Positions 22,901 through 32,902 of a stretch of 41,991 nucleotides of DNA are shown piece by piece. Under the pieces are notes generated by a model. That model had not been told where the DNA came from. It ran no database searches and saw nothing but the letters and a program-made list of their open reading frames with translations. Source of the stretch: Chloromonas sp. AAM2 (Eukaryota > Chlorophyta > Chlorophyceae > Chlamydomonadales > Chlamydomonadaceae); the NCBI GenBank assembly GCA_004335635.1, contig QAXH01005962.1:1-41991 (forward strand). The letters run 5' to 3'. The translations under genes and the position numbers were made by a program. Position 1 is the stretch's first letter. Each line of letters opens with the position of its first letter.

Positions 22901-23809
22901 AGCCGGAAACATTGACGACGCATGGGGGCAAGCGTTCATGGAGCTTATTGCCATGCATCATGTCTTGGTGCACCAGCTGAGGAGCTTGAGCTCGGGCAGC
23001 GACAAGAAGCGCACCGCATGCGAGGTATGTCCTGGATCGCTGGTGGCAGGATGGACTGCAGCAGTTGGTTGGATGACCATGCAGAGATGTGTGGTCAATG
23101 CAGCATTGTACTGTGGTTTCAGCGGTATCTGGGGCTGGATGTTGTAGTCAACACAGTCAGCTGCTTCATGATGGTCATGTCACTGTTCACAGTTTCCCTG
23201 GGTGCTTGCTGCAGGCTTTTCTCACAGAAGAGCTCAAGATCTACATGCTCATCTGCAACGCCAACAGCTACCGTCTGGTTTTGTATAAGCCGCAGACTGG
23301 CCTGTGGTGGTCCGCCGTCAGTGAGTTGTCCTTCAGTGCACGGACCTCTGTGGAGCAGCTGGCGCCTGGTCTGGAATATTTAATCAGAACGCTGGCATAT
23401 GCTCTGACTTGCCAAATGGATTGGCTGGACAAGGGGCTGGACAAGTTTGCTGAACTGGCCATCCCTCCACCAGAAGTCTCAGGTGGGCACGCGTGCTCTG
23501 GTGTGGCCACCTGCTGGGAGAACATCCTGTCCGAACCTTAGATAGTCTGTTCACATTCTTTTCCTGTAGCTATTGTGGGAAACTCTCAGGATGGGAGCGC
23601 AATCCTTGGGTGCCAGATGGTTGCCTCACAAGGTTGTCGCAAGCACTGGTTCACCCTGCAGTACACAGGCAGTTGTGTGCTCCCGCCATGCAGGTGAGGA
23701 CGTGGAGAATGCCACAAAGGACTACACGCAGGATATGGCACAGCAGCAGGCGCAACAGGAAGACGAACTGGATGCAGACACCGCAGCGCAGAGACTAGAG
23801 GGGCTCTAG
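16905..23809 (+). CDS. Crinkler-like protein: ubiquitin-like header plus C-terminal PD-(D/E)XK nuclease domain (8-9 exons, about 621 aa)
   Basis: Exons: 16905-17124, optional 36-bp 18350-18385, 19320-19537, 19784-19899, 20416-20847, 22344-22710, 22896-23024, 23215-23482, 23694-23809. The first exon (73 aa) reads like a ubiquitin-type header ending PAGNYQYKLTG, similar in position and shape to headers of Crinkler (CRN/CR) proteins. The middle has an acidic, Ala-rich linker and a CPVC pair. The C-terminal part carries the nuclease-fold signature: Asp in GKVDYLLV (codon 22666-22668), then VVE at the end of one exon and AK at the start of the next, followed by a Gln in GQAFMEL. Such domains act on DNA in Crinkler-type systems; activity here is inferred. 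Phases agree throughout except at the 22344 junction, where two acceptors (after 22343 or 22348) give different frames. The downstream nuclease frame needs the first; the second leads to a stop. A tail rich in Gln/Glu follows. Family assignment is by architecture and motif only. Confidence 0.6.
18684..18910. repeat. Two-copy 117-bp tandem repeat, GGGGCATGC-rich
   Basis: A unit beginning CAGGCAGGCACGGGC at 18684 is repeated from 18801 with about 85-90% similarity, inside the long first introns of the Crinkler-like gene. Each unit is made of smaller GGGGCA words. Confidence 0.75.
20225..20275. repeat. GACAGTCGTTGAACT short tandem repeat
   Basis: Three closely spaced copies of CAGTCGTTGA in the intron before exon 20416-20847. 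Confidence 0.75.
21032..22075 (+). CDS. Intron-nested ORF: zinc-finger-like plus giant-virus-type nuclease-fold protein (347 aa)
   Basis: An intact, intronless reading frame lies wholly inside the intron 20848-22343 of the Crinkler-like gene, on the same strand. Residues 31-80 carry three CxxC pairs (31/34, 59/62, 77/80), likely zinc-binding. Residues 118-202 then run RPEFWIEGRRVDYKV, HIMYLELDREHND, and ALFRYNQSGQY. This order (RxD, a strand with E-x-D-x-x-H, an Arg-containing helix, then RYN) resembles the restriction-endonuclease-fold proteins common in giant viruses and viral-like elements, which read RPD / IEIDExQH / RFNPD. Asp129, Glu154 and Asp156 are candidate metal ligands. Its third codon positions are mostly G or C, unlike the flanking exons. 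The ATG directly follows TTCTTCCAG, so it could be an exon start. It may be a captured viral or homing-type gene. Function is inferred from motifs only. Confidence 0.6.
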   Translation: MVPVTDDDGEQIGEELGKATRSSRLVSLARCKACVVAYDDCGNPLRQQVVREQKDHGNCLLCTKYLKDMKKRADRLCDKCRADGALELETPIRDQKVMQTLLEKPVIECTGYHVEVERPEFWIEGRRVDYKVNAYKKRSDGSRPSMPTHIMYLELDREHNDMADRPRTRTICNYMYGLWREHHGKPTHVWQALFRYNQSGQYTDSRGVVYKKTPTHIRHLVLREWFVGWLRHTECAGPTATSVNGYPRVFALYLFYRNVRLCVENTARAYGPPQLPSGHLVDWNGMGPFWRKSAESVDPCLPLREKVALPSWAGIVQVNDEEGGEAAQPSRSRLGTRCYVGRARRTI

Positions 23810-26050
23810 CTTCGGTTCTCCAGCCTTATGGCTCACGCCTTGGTTGGACACTGGTCGGTGACTGGGGCTTTGTATGAGTTATGAGTATGGTCGCCACAGT
23901 ACTTGCCTCACCATCAGCACCAATTTTGTGGTGCACCATCACGGCAGCTTAAATGATGGTGGCATGTGACCGGGGCTGCGTATCCGCACATGCCGCAGTC
24001 CCTGGCAACCTGCAACGTGAGGACATGACAAGTTGACAACCACAGCCCCTATTGCAAGATTGCCACATCTGACCAGTACGCATGGTTGTGTCTGATCTGA
24101 ACGTACTCCTCACATTGAACAGATTGCTACCACGAGCAAAGGCATGGTAACTGAGAAGGACAAGGTATCGTGTGTCCCAGTCTTCTATCATCTGGTGTTG
24201 GGACTGAGTCTTTACTCTTCATTAAGAGGCGCAGCAGGCAGCAGCAGCCGACTGTGGACGTGTTCCCATTCACAGAGTGCCATATGCTACAGACCTGAAA
24301 TGTGGCATAGCGACGTTACTTGGGTGCTGGCCGTGGGTGCTGGCCATTCGTACGCAATCACCTGACGCATTGCTGGAAGAGGCGGGCATGAACCTCATGT
24401 GCCACTGTTGTGATTGTGCCGCATGTTGCTAGCTAGAGCTTGCCAGAGTGCACGTCCACTTGTCCAGTCAGCATGCCTGGGAATAGGGTGTCTGGGAATA
24501 GGGTGGTTGTCGTGGTTTGACACGTAACCGTCGCAATGGTGTGATATAAGCTGGACTCGACCACTACACACTGTATGGATGTATGAAGCAAGGATCTGGC
24601 TGCTGCCTGAGGCGTGGCGCTGTGAGTAGCGCTGTAGAAACCATGAGTTGCGAAGTAGTCAGTCGATCTGAGGAGACCAGCCATCGGCTCACCACCTCAG
24701 CCACAGTACGATGATTACATTGTTGTAGGGTCTCCAAGGACCAATGTGAACCAGAGCTGAGGCCAGGATGGGGACCAATCTCAACGCGAACTGGTGGCGC
24801 AAGCCACAGTTCGTGCACTATCAACAACTATCAGGAAACGACTATCACAACAATCACTCTTGCCATGGATCATACACACGCCAGAACCTTCATAGTTCAT
24901 ACTGTGATGTTCTCCAAATGACCGCGATGACTTAATCAAGCAACCATGCAAGTCATGAACAGTGGCTTGCATAACAGTAACCGCCTCGTATAACTCTGAG
25001 GGGTCGCAACTTCAAGTAGAGCAGTTCATTGCGATGATATTGCTATGGAAATCATAACCAGCAGTCTGCCTCGAGACATCCAAGGTAACGGAAGAAAACA
25101 GTTGCATGGGAAGCTGGACAGTAGCAGGACTCGGGCTCATGCTATACTACTTGTCTCATTAGGCGTGTAGGTGTCCCAGAGCGCCTACAAAGCAACAACG
25201 GCTACAAGGCATGACATGGTGATTAGAGCAAGGACCGACACTCTGCCACAGTGTTCTTGTACACAGTGTTGCACCACGTTACGGTGGGTCTCGCCATGTT
25301 TGCGTGCTTGTGGCATGGCCTGTGCCGTGCGTGGTAGTAGGAAGTGCCATATGCCTGGTAGTCTGTGAGCCGGAATGGCATGTGCTTGGTTGCGTTCCTG
25401 ACAGGTTTACGCGGTCAGACTGCTCATTTGAAGAGTCCAGCCGCGAGAGCATTGAGTTGCACATCTCTCAAAACTTTGTTGCCCCTATCCGCCCTTTCGA
25501 GAACTGGTCCTATCAGAGGTTTGTAAGGCTTCAACCGTATAGTGCGGGGCGCCGCGTTTGAATTGTGCCGTTTATTGTCAGCCCTTGATGCTGCATACTC
25601 ATGCTTGCGTGTAGACCCCGCGCTGCATTCACTCAGCTCAACAGTTGACTACAAACCATTCGGAACCCTTTTTGGAAGTGAGTTGCAGGTTGGCAGCAAC
25701 GTGCACGCGAAACCGTGCAGCCACACGAGGCATCGCTTCCTTACAGATGCCTGTATCATGCTGGACCGTTGCTGTATGACAACACGGCCCAACCCACGCT
25801 TGAGCCTCTCTCCTATTGCAGCAAGCAGCCCGTATGCGGAGTTGCGGCTTGTAGAACTCATTGGAGCCTGGGTGGGGACGTTGGCCAGGACAGCCCTTGT
25901 GGCGACTTGACAACCCAACCCTCCTGAGTGTACGTAGACCGTTGACTGCACCCCTGTTGGCGTTGTCATGCGCCTCTCTACCTTCAAGCTCTGTGCGTTG
26001 GACCATCTATGTCCTTGTGCTGGTCTCCGGACTGCTGGGATTCTGGGTCT
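23810..26050. other. Unassigned region downstream of the Crinkler-like gene
   Basis: No gene can be named. One plus-strand stretch, 25405-25532, looks like an internal exon: it follows CAG, is open in one frame (contains ISQNFVAPIRPFENWSYQ), and ends before GTTTGTAAG. Frames at 25542-25910 and 25715-25927 may belong to the same hypothetical gene. No family is recognised and no complete model can be drawn. Confidence 0.35.
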
Positions 26051-26059
26051 AGTATACAA

Positions 26060-27010
26060 TCTGGGTCTGACATGCTACATCACAAGCCCCTGCGTGCCAC
26101 TCCCTCTGTCCTGCATTGGGTATCTGGGTATCTGAGTGTACGTCTGACGTGCCACATCACAAGCCCTTGCATGCCAGATGTCAAAGGTGTTGGAATACCT
26201 GTGTACATGTTTGGTGTGCGCGCCCATGCATGCCGGACTCCCTCTGTCGCGCACTATGTGTCTGAGTGTACGTCTGATGTGCCACCTCACATGCGTTTGC
26301 ATGCCACTCCCTCTGCCCTGTGCTAGGTGTCTGGGTATATGGGTGTACGCCGATATGTTGCATCCCAGGCCTTTGCATGCCACTGCCTTGTCCCGCGCTA
26401 GGTGTTTGGGTGTCTGAGTGTCTGGGCGTACATTTGATATGTTGCATCCCATACCTTTGCATGCCACTCTCCCCTTCCTGCGCTAGAGGTTCGAGTGTCT
26501 GGGTGTACGTTTGACGTGTTGCATCCCCGGCCTTTGCATGCCACTCTCCCTGCCCTGCGCTAGGTGTCTGAGTGTCTGGGCGTACGTTTGATGTGCTGCA
26601 TCCCATGCCTTTGCATGCCACTCTCCCTGTCCTGCGCTAGGTGTCTGGGTCTCTGGGTCTACGTCAGATGTGTAGTATGCTATGACCGTGTATGCTACTC
26701 CCTCTGTCCTGCGCTGGCTGTCTGACTCTCCGGGTCTCTGGGCATACGTCTCATTCATCATCATCATTACATAGCTTCTCATGGTTCAACCCACGGTACC
26801 GCAGGACCAACCAGCTAGGGCATACGTCTGATGTGCGGCATCTCAAGCCTTTGCATGCCATGCCCTCTGTCCTGTGCTGGGTGTCTGGGTCTCTGGGTCT
26901 CTGCGTATACATCTGATGTGCGGCATCCCAAGCCTTTGCATGCACGTCCGCTGTCCTGCGCTCTTCCCTGTGCTGAGTGTGTGGGTCTCTGGGTATACGT
27001 TTGATGTGCT
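26060..27010. repeat. Minisatellite of about 80-90 bp, 10 or so degenerate units
   Basis: Units contain, in order, TGCATGCCACTC, CCTGCGCTAGGTGTCTGGGT, GTACGTYTGATGTG and GCATCCCAAGCCTTTGC. Units vary in length and sequence, so the array is old. It is interrupted at about 26755-26815 by an inverted copy of the dispersed repeat at 62-118. The long minus-strand frames here are translations of the repeat, not genes. Confidence 0.9.
26757..26806 (-). repeat. Dispersed repeat, copy 2 (inverted, within minisatellite)
   Basis: Read on the minus strand, ACCGTGGGTTGAACCATG followed by ATGTAATGATGATG matches 62-118 closely. It breaks the minisatellite periodicity, which suggests it was inserted. Confidence 0.75.
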
Positions 27011-28025
27011 GCATTGAGACAGTGATTGATGTGAACAACATGCTTGGTATAGCAAGTCGGACAACACGCTAGGTTTCCTAAGATTGTATGGACGTGGTGT
27101 ACACTTGGGAAGTGGAAATGTTGTCCCTCCAGGCCGCCTCCTGCACAAATCAAATGATCAACACTGCAGATTATCAATGCCCTGCCGTTTGATCCCCTGC
27201 AAGCCGTTGGCGTCTGAACTCCTTTGTGCCAATCCAGACCAGTAGGCTGCTCCAGACCAGTAGCCTGCCACGCCTACAGGCGACAGCACTGGAACGACTG
27301 CACTGCTGCCATCCCTGCCCCAGCCCCGCTGACGGCTGCCCCCACACCTCCAACAAGCACTGTCGTTGCCACATGCACCTAATTGTATGTACAATTCCGT
27401 TCGTATTCGGGATTGCCGCCACAGGACAAGAAACAGAGGCTGAACACAAAGACGAACCACCTAACACTAACAAAGGCCAGCAGACCAGGCAAGCTATTAA
27501 AAAGCAGAATCTCAACTCGCGCACACATTGACCTAGGGAGAGTGGCTCTAGACAGGTACAGCAGCAACAGCAGCCAAGCCATGCTCATGCGCATGCGCAG
27601 GTGCATCTGCAAGCCACCCAGGATCAGCAGGGCAGCACCAGGACCAAGCAGACCTTCACCCCAACATCCGAGCAAGCAGCTGCGTTTGTGACGATGCAAC
27701 GGGTTTGCATGTTCGCTGTTTATCAGAAATCTCGCTCGTACGCCTCAGCCGGCGATCACCTCGTGTACCAGATGCCTGATAGCCGCCACGCCTGCATGGC
27801 GGTAGCCTCTGCTTTGCCACTGTATGGATTTGTGCGGCTGTTTGGCCCCTTCCATTCCCAAAGGACCACCCGGCGAGAAAAGTAGCAGTAGCACACATCT
27901 CACCGATGCAAGATTTATGAATTGCATCAATCGTCAGAATCCGCAACAAATGCAGTGAGTACGAAGGGTAAATGCCTGGAATGTCGTCTCACCAGCACCC
28001 TCCATACTCACGTGCCTTTGATGCG
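27011..28025. other. Unassigned region upstream of the nitrite reductase pair
   Basis: Frames at 27158-27460 and 27379-27699 (minus) and 27601-27885 (plus) have no recognised family. From about 27765 onward short blocks match the region upstream of the second nitrite reductase gene (for example CCAGATGCCTG with CATGGCGG, and AAAGTAGCAGTAG near 27880 and 33777). This marks the left part of the tandem duplication. Confidence 0.45.
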
Positions 28026-28069
28026 CACGTGCTCTGTGCGGTCCTGTGCGCGAGTTTTCAGGCCACGTG
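28026..28069 (+). promoter_or_regulatory. Double CACGTG block upstream of nitrite reductase copy A
   Basis: CACGTG lies at 28026-28031 and 28064-28069, 38 bp apart, the second 145 bp before the ATG. The second sits in GAGTTTTCAGGCCACGTGAC, and the same block with 37-bp spacing occurs before copy B. CACGTG is the core G-box bound by plant and algal bZIP/bHLH factors; the regulator here is unknown. Confidence 0.6.
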
Positions 28070-28213
28070 ACCGATCAAAGTTGGGACCAAAACGATGGGA
28101 CTGGACCGTGACGTTCAGCTCATTTGCGGCGATATACATTGCCGAACAGATAACCAGGCCGGCACATAGGCATTCGTTTTAACCGCTACCTGCAAGCACG
28201 AACAGCACTCAAG

Positions 28214-31200
28214 ATGTTGCACCCCACTCGTGGCGCTCCTGCCCTGCGCCAGCAGCAGACGTCATCGTCCATAGCTGCACCCAGCCACTTCATGCTTTAC
28301 CCAGCTCGTTCGGCTGTTGTGGTAAATGTCGCAGCCCCTGAGGCGCCCACATCCGCACCCGCATCCGCACCAGCGTCCGTGGCGGTAAGTCTTCTGAATC
28401 TGTTGGCATCAAAACATGTGCAGTTTGATGCTTACACTGGGCCTGGATGTCGCGACGCTTCGCGGGGGCGACTCGTGCTTGCGTTAGATGATGTGCTGCA
28501 CACAGGCCCATTAATGAGGCAGACAGCAAGGTGATGCAGAATAGCGACCTCTTCGCGCAGGTCAACGGCCTCAAGTACCTGCCCCAGGACGCACAGGAAA
28601 GGGCCAAGAAATCCAAGGTACGGGTCAGTCACGTGCGCGCGGCTGAGTGCGGACAGGTTTTTAAGCAACGCGCTCAAGAACCGTGCATCACTTGATCACC
28701 AGTTCAAATGAACATGCTCCTTTCTCTTGCAATGGTACCTGAGCTTCTTAGTTGAGATGGGCGGGCAGGTTGCACAATGGATGCAGTTTGAAGGCTACAA
28801 AAACGTGTGCATTGGCTGTGCGTGCAGGTCAAGCAAGAAAAGGTCAAGGTTGAGAAGTGTGGTTCCAACATGTGGACAGAGGTTCCTGAGCTGGCCAAGC
28901 TGATTCGCGAAGGAAAGACCAAGTGAGCCAAACAGGGTGTTCCAGGTGCTGGGCAGACCCATTGCAAGAAGCAAGCTCGAGTATTCACACACATACAGGA
29001 CACAATCAAACACACACGCAAGACAGAGTCAAACACATCGGGCCTGGACGTGTCATGTATACTTGGCTGACTGACTTCCTGAGGTGCAGTCATCACCTCA
29101 TGGGTGCCATGCTTTTACGTCACGCGACAAAATGGCCTGTTTGCGTGCTGTGCTCTCTTGCTCTGTTTACTTGCCCCTGTTGCATCCTATAGCGTAAGAA
29201 AGCACGCACGCACATGCCTGCTTGGCTGACATGACACCTGTGTCCTTATCACATGCTGAAACCACATCAAAGTCCGCACAAACTGATGAAGTTATTTGAG
29301 TATTGGAATAATGCAGGTGGGAGGACCTTGATTTGGATGATGTCGACATTCGCATGAAGTGGGCCGGTCTGTTTCACCGTGCCAAGCGCACACCAAAGAA
29401 GTTCATGATGCGTCTGCGTGTGCCATCTGGAGAGCTAAACGCTGCCCAGCTTCGTTTCCTTGCCTCTTCCATCCGCCCATATGGCGAGGATGGGTGCGCA
29501 GACATCACCACACGCGCCAACATTCAGTTGCGTGGCATTCCCCTTGAGCACGCTGACCAAATCATCGATGGCGTTTTTCATCACGGCCTGACTAGCTTCA
29601 TGAGTGGAATGGATAACGTGCGCAACCTGACTGGCAGCCCAATCGCTGGAGTGGATCCCCATGAGATTATCGACACAAGGCCCATCCTGGCGGTGAGTAC
29701 ACACAATAAAAAACAGAAAAGAACTGACAAACTCTAATAAGTGGTATGTCGGTATCCCTTTCGTACCTCATCTTGTAGGAGATCTGCTAGAAAGAACGGG
29801 CTGTCCCCATGCGCCAACAAACGCCCACAATGGAAACAATGAATCTAATGCTTCCTCTTGTTGTGCGTCCCTGTCTTTGCAGGAGATGCAGAAGATGATT
29901 GTTGGCCCGGATGGCCGTGGCAATGCCGCGCTGACCAACCTGCCACGCAAGATCAACATCTGCATCTCGCCCACACGCGATGACTTCCCACACACACAAA
30001 TCAATGATGTGGGCTTTGAGGCTGTCACCGACCCAGCCACCGGCAAGGTAATACTACTGTGAGAGATGATTTCAACAATAATAACGATGTTGGCTTTAAG
30101 GCTGTCGCAACACAGCCATTGGCAATGTGGGCAGGGGAAGGGGCTCGGCTAAGACATAAACGTAAGAAAAGAAAACCAAAAAAAGACATTCATGAGTATG
30201 GCTTGCTGTGCATGTGCAGGTGGTGTTCAATCTCCAGGTCGGCGGTTACTTCAGCATCAAGCGCAACATCATGTCCGTTCCTGCGCCCTTCAGCGTGACG
30301 CAGGAGCAGATCATTCCCTTCAGCAAGGCCTTGCTGGAGGTGTTCAGGTGAGGCATGGATATCTAAAATACAAATGCCAAAAATAATTGCAATATCAGCA
30401 TCCATGATTGGTGTTGTATTGAAGAATTTCCATCAATTTGATGGAGAAATGCCATTCCAACTACTTCTTGCAACCATCATATTATTTCGTGTGTCTGTGT
30501 TCAAGGGACCACGGCCCACGTGAGGACCGTCAGAAGACGCGTATGATGTGGCTGGTGGAGCAGGTTGGCATGGACAAGTGGCAGGCGCTGCTCGAGCAGT
30601 ATCTGGGAGAGAAACTGCAGCCAGCCGTTAAGGTGAGGCAAACGCCCTTTTCCCCCTTTTCCCAGCCCTGACTTGTTATTCTCAGATTCAAATCTCGGCA
30701 CTAGGAAGCCTGCAAACCCATGTGTGTGGACTAGAAACATGGTTGTGCGCCACATGGCATGGGTCGCGTGTCGCATGGCATGGGGTTGTGGGCGTGCGAC
30801 ACATGGCATGGGGTGTGCGTGCGACACATGGCATGGGGTGTGTGCGACATGGCATGGGGTGTGTGTGCGACACACGGCATGGGGGTGCGACACATCGTGT
30901 GGGTGGGCATGGGTATGCGTCACCATGTGGTGTGACCTGACACAAATGCTCTTTGGCTTTCTCTACTTCAGGTGAACCACGAAGGCCACTGGCCTCGGCG
31001 AGATGTGCTGGGCGTGCATGCCCAGAAGCAGGCAGGACTTTGCTGGGTGGGCGCATGTGTGCCGGCAGGCCGCTTGCATGCACAAGACTTTGACGACATG
31101 GCGCGCATCGCAGAGGTGAGAGCAGCCTGGTTGCTTAGTCTTGCTAGGTCTTGCTTAGTCAGCCGCGTTGCAATCGCAAAAAAAAGGCCAGACTGCGCAA

Positions 31201-32902
31201 CTAGGGTTCATGTTATAGGGCCAAAATTGCAGCGAACTCCAAGCGGACACTGCAGTAGTTTTGCACCCAATCTCAGCTACCTGTAGAGCCCCGGATCGCA
31301 AACAGTGCAGTGTAGCGCACAAGCGATCCTTGGAAGCAGTTCTCGGTCAGGCTTTTGACAATGTGTAAGCTTTCGTGAGATTTGAACAGTTCCGGATAGA
31401 GGACATCGAGAGCAATCAAACAAGCCTAGACTCACAGAGAATGCTGCTGGCATCGCGAAGCAAGTTTCCAAAGACTTCACATGGCCATTGGGTCACATGG
31501 AGAGAACCTGCGCTTTTGAAATCTGGTGTACAAATGTACAGAAATGTAATTTGATTTATTACAGATGTAAATGTACAAATGTACAGCATCCCAACCGCGG
31601 AAATCTACCGCATCTTGGGATGAACACTGACATGCTGTTTGCCTGCTTGTCTATCCTTTCACAGAAATACGGTGACGGCACTTTGCGTCTGACCTGCGAG
31701 GAGAACGTCGTCTTTGTCAACATCCCAGAGGCAAAGGTCGACGCCATGCTGGCAGAGCCTCTCTTCCAGAAGTTCAAGGTCAACCCAGGTAGGTCCGACG
31801 CATGGCAAGTGGGCTCCAACCGTGGCGTTTCTAGCGCAAGGGTATTGACAGCTGGTTCAAATCCGAATGGATGAACTTGCAGCAGGTACTTAGTATGTTA
31901 GCTTTCTTCTAAAAAGTAGCTCACAATCAGCAGCAGTGAATAGGTGCAATACAGTTAACAGGTGCCGCTTCACTGGCCTGTGCGCACAACCCTACATGCA
32001 CCGAGCTTGCTGCCCCATAGCGTGACTGTCAACCTGCATTCTTGTTTTCCACAGGCGCCCTGACTCGTGCCATGGTGACATGCACCGGCTCCCAGTTCTG
32101 TGGCTTTGGCCTGGCCGAGACTAAGAACAGGGCTGTGGTGATGATGGAGCGCTTGGAGAACGAACTCAACCTCAAAGCGCCGCTGCGCATCCATTTCACG
32201 GGATGCCCCAACTCGTGCGGCCAGGCACAGGTGCGCAGCCTGCATTTCATTGTTTATCATGTCATTGTGATCATTAATGTACAAATAAGAACAATGTACA
32301 ATATGGCACCCAGCTGGCAGTGCGGCACTGCAGCATCTCAAAGACTGAGCACATGAATAATCTCATTTGCTTGAATCTGTTGCGCCTTCCCTGTCATCCC
32401 TTGCACATGCCTTCTCTTGCTTCCCAGGTTGGCGACATCGGTCTGATGGGTGCACCTGCCAAGAAGAATGGCAAGGCCACTGAAGGCTTCAAGATCATGT
32501 TGGGAGGCAGGGTTGGAGAGAATCCTGCGCTGGCAACAGACTTTGCACCGGTGAGTAGAGGCTAGGAACGCTACTTTTCACATCCAGGTGCGTGGTGACT
32601 TCTTGAACGGCATGTGAATGGGTTGCAATGGTGACTGTTCAAACCAGTTCAACTGAAAGGTCCAGTACTGTGAGACCTCGTGTGCTCTTGGTTTGAATGT
32701 CAGGAAGTCCTGGGTGCGCTCGCATCATTCTTAGACCATATGCGCTCGTTTGACTTGTTGCCCGTTGCAGGGTGTACCCGTGGAGGATCTGCACGACAAA
32801 CTGAAGGAGATTCTGATCGAACAGTTTGGAGCCACACCCAAAACAGAGAAGGAGATGCTGTTGACCCCCGTCACCAACTACTTCAAGATTAGCACAGCGT
32901 GA
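28214..32902 (+). CDS. NII1: Ferredoxin-nitrite reductase, copy A (12 exons, 605 aa)
   Basis: Chloroplast enzyme that reduces nitrite to ammonium with six electrons from ferredoxin, using siroheme and a [4Fe-4S] cluster; second step of nitrate assimilation. Exons: 28214-28384, 28561-28617, 28828-28922, 29317-29692, 29883-30047, 30220-30347, 30506-30632, 30972-31115, 31665-31788, 32055-32230, 32428-32550, 32771-32902 (1818 nt). Exon 1 is a Ser/Ala/Gln-rich transit peptide (MLHPTRGAPALRQQQTSSS). Family blocks include RMKWAGLFHR, DITTRANIQLRG, MDNVRNLTGSPIAGVDP, LGVHAQKQAGLCWVGA and the cluster ligands C472/C478 (CTGSQFC) and C513/C517 (TGCPNSC). Length is normal for the family. The acceptor of exon 2 was chosen by comparison with copy B. 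The neighbouring copy B has the same exon phases. The gene appears intact. Confidence 0.95.
30084..30130 (+). repeat. Decayed copy of the end of exon 5, in intron 5 of nitrite reductase A
   Basis: GATGTTGGCTTTAAGGCTGTC and following bases repeat the last 45 bases of exon 5 (GATGTGGGCTTTGAGGCTGTC) with changes. An equivalent copy lies in intron 5 of gene B at 36262-36315. Confidence 0.85.
30735..30930. repeat. GCGACACATGGCATGGGGTGT minisatellite in intron 7 of copy A
   Basis: About six imperfect units of 20-30 bp with the words ACATGGCATGGGG and TGTGCG. Absent from the same intron of copy B, which instead has a CA repeat. Confidence 0.85.

Noticed and set aside
26060..27010. CRISPR array
   Set aside because: Repeats are 80-90 bp, degenerate and contiguous, with no unique spacers, in a eukaryotic nuclear context.
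26075..27041. Minus-strand repetitive protein gene
   Set aside because: The long frames are produced by the minisatellite period. Units differ in length not divisible by three, and the frame shifts between units.
30673..30975. Plus-strand frame rich in Trp/Met/Gly within nitrite reductase A intron 7
   Set aside because: It is a translation of a minisatellite, between two secure exons of the gene.
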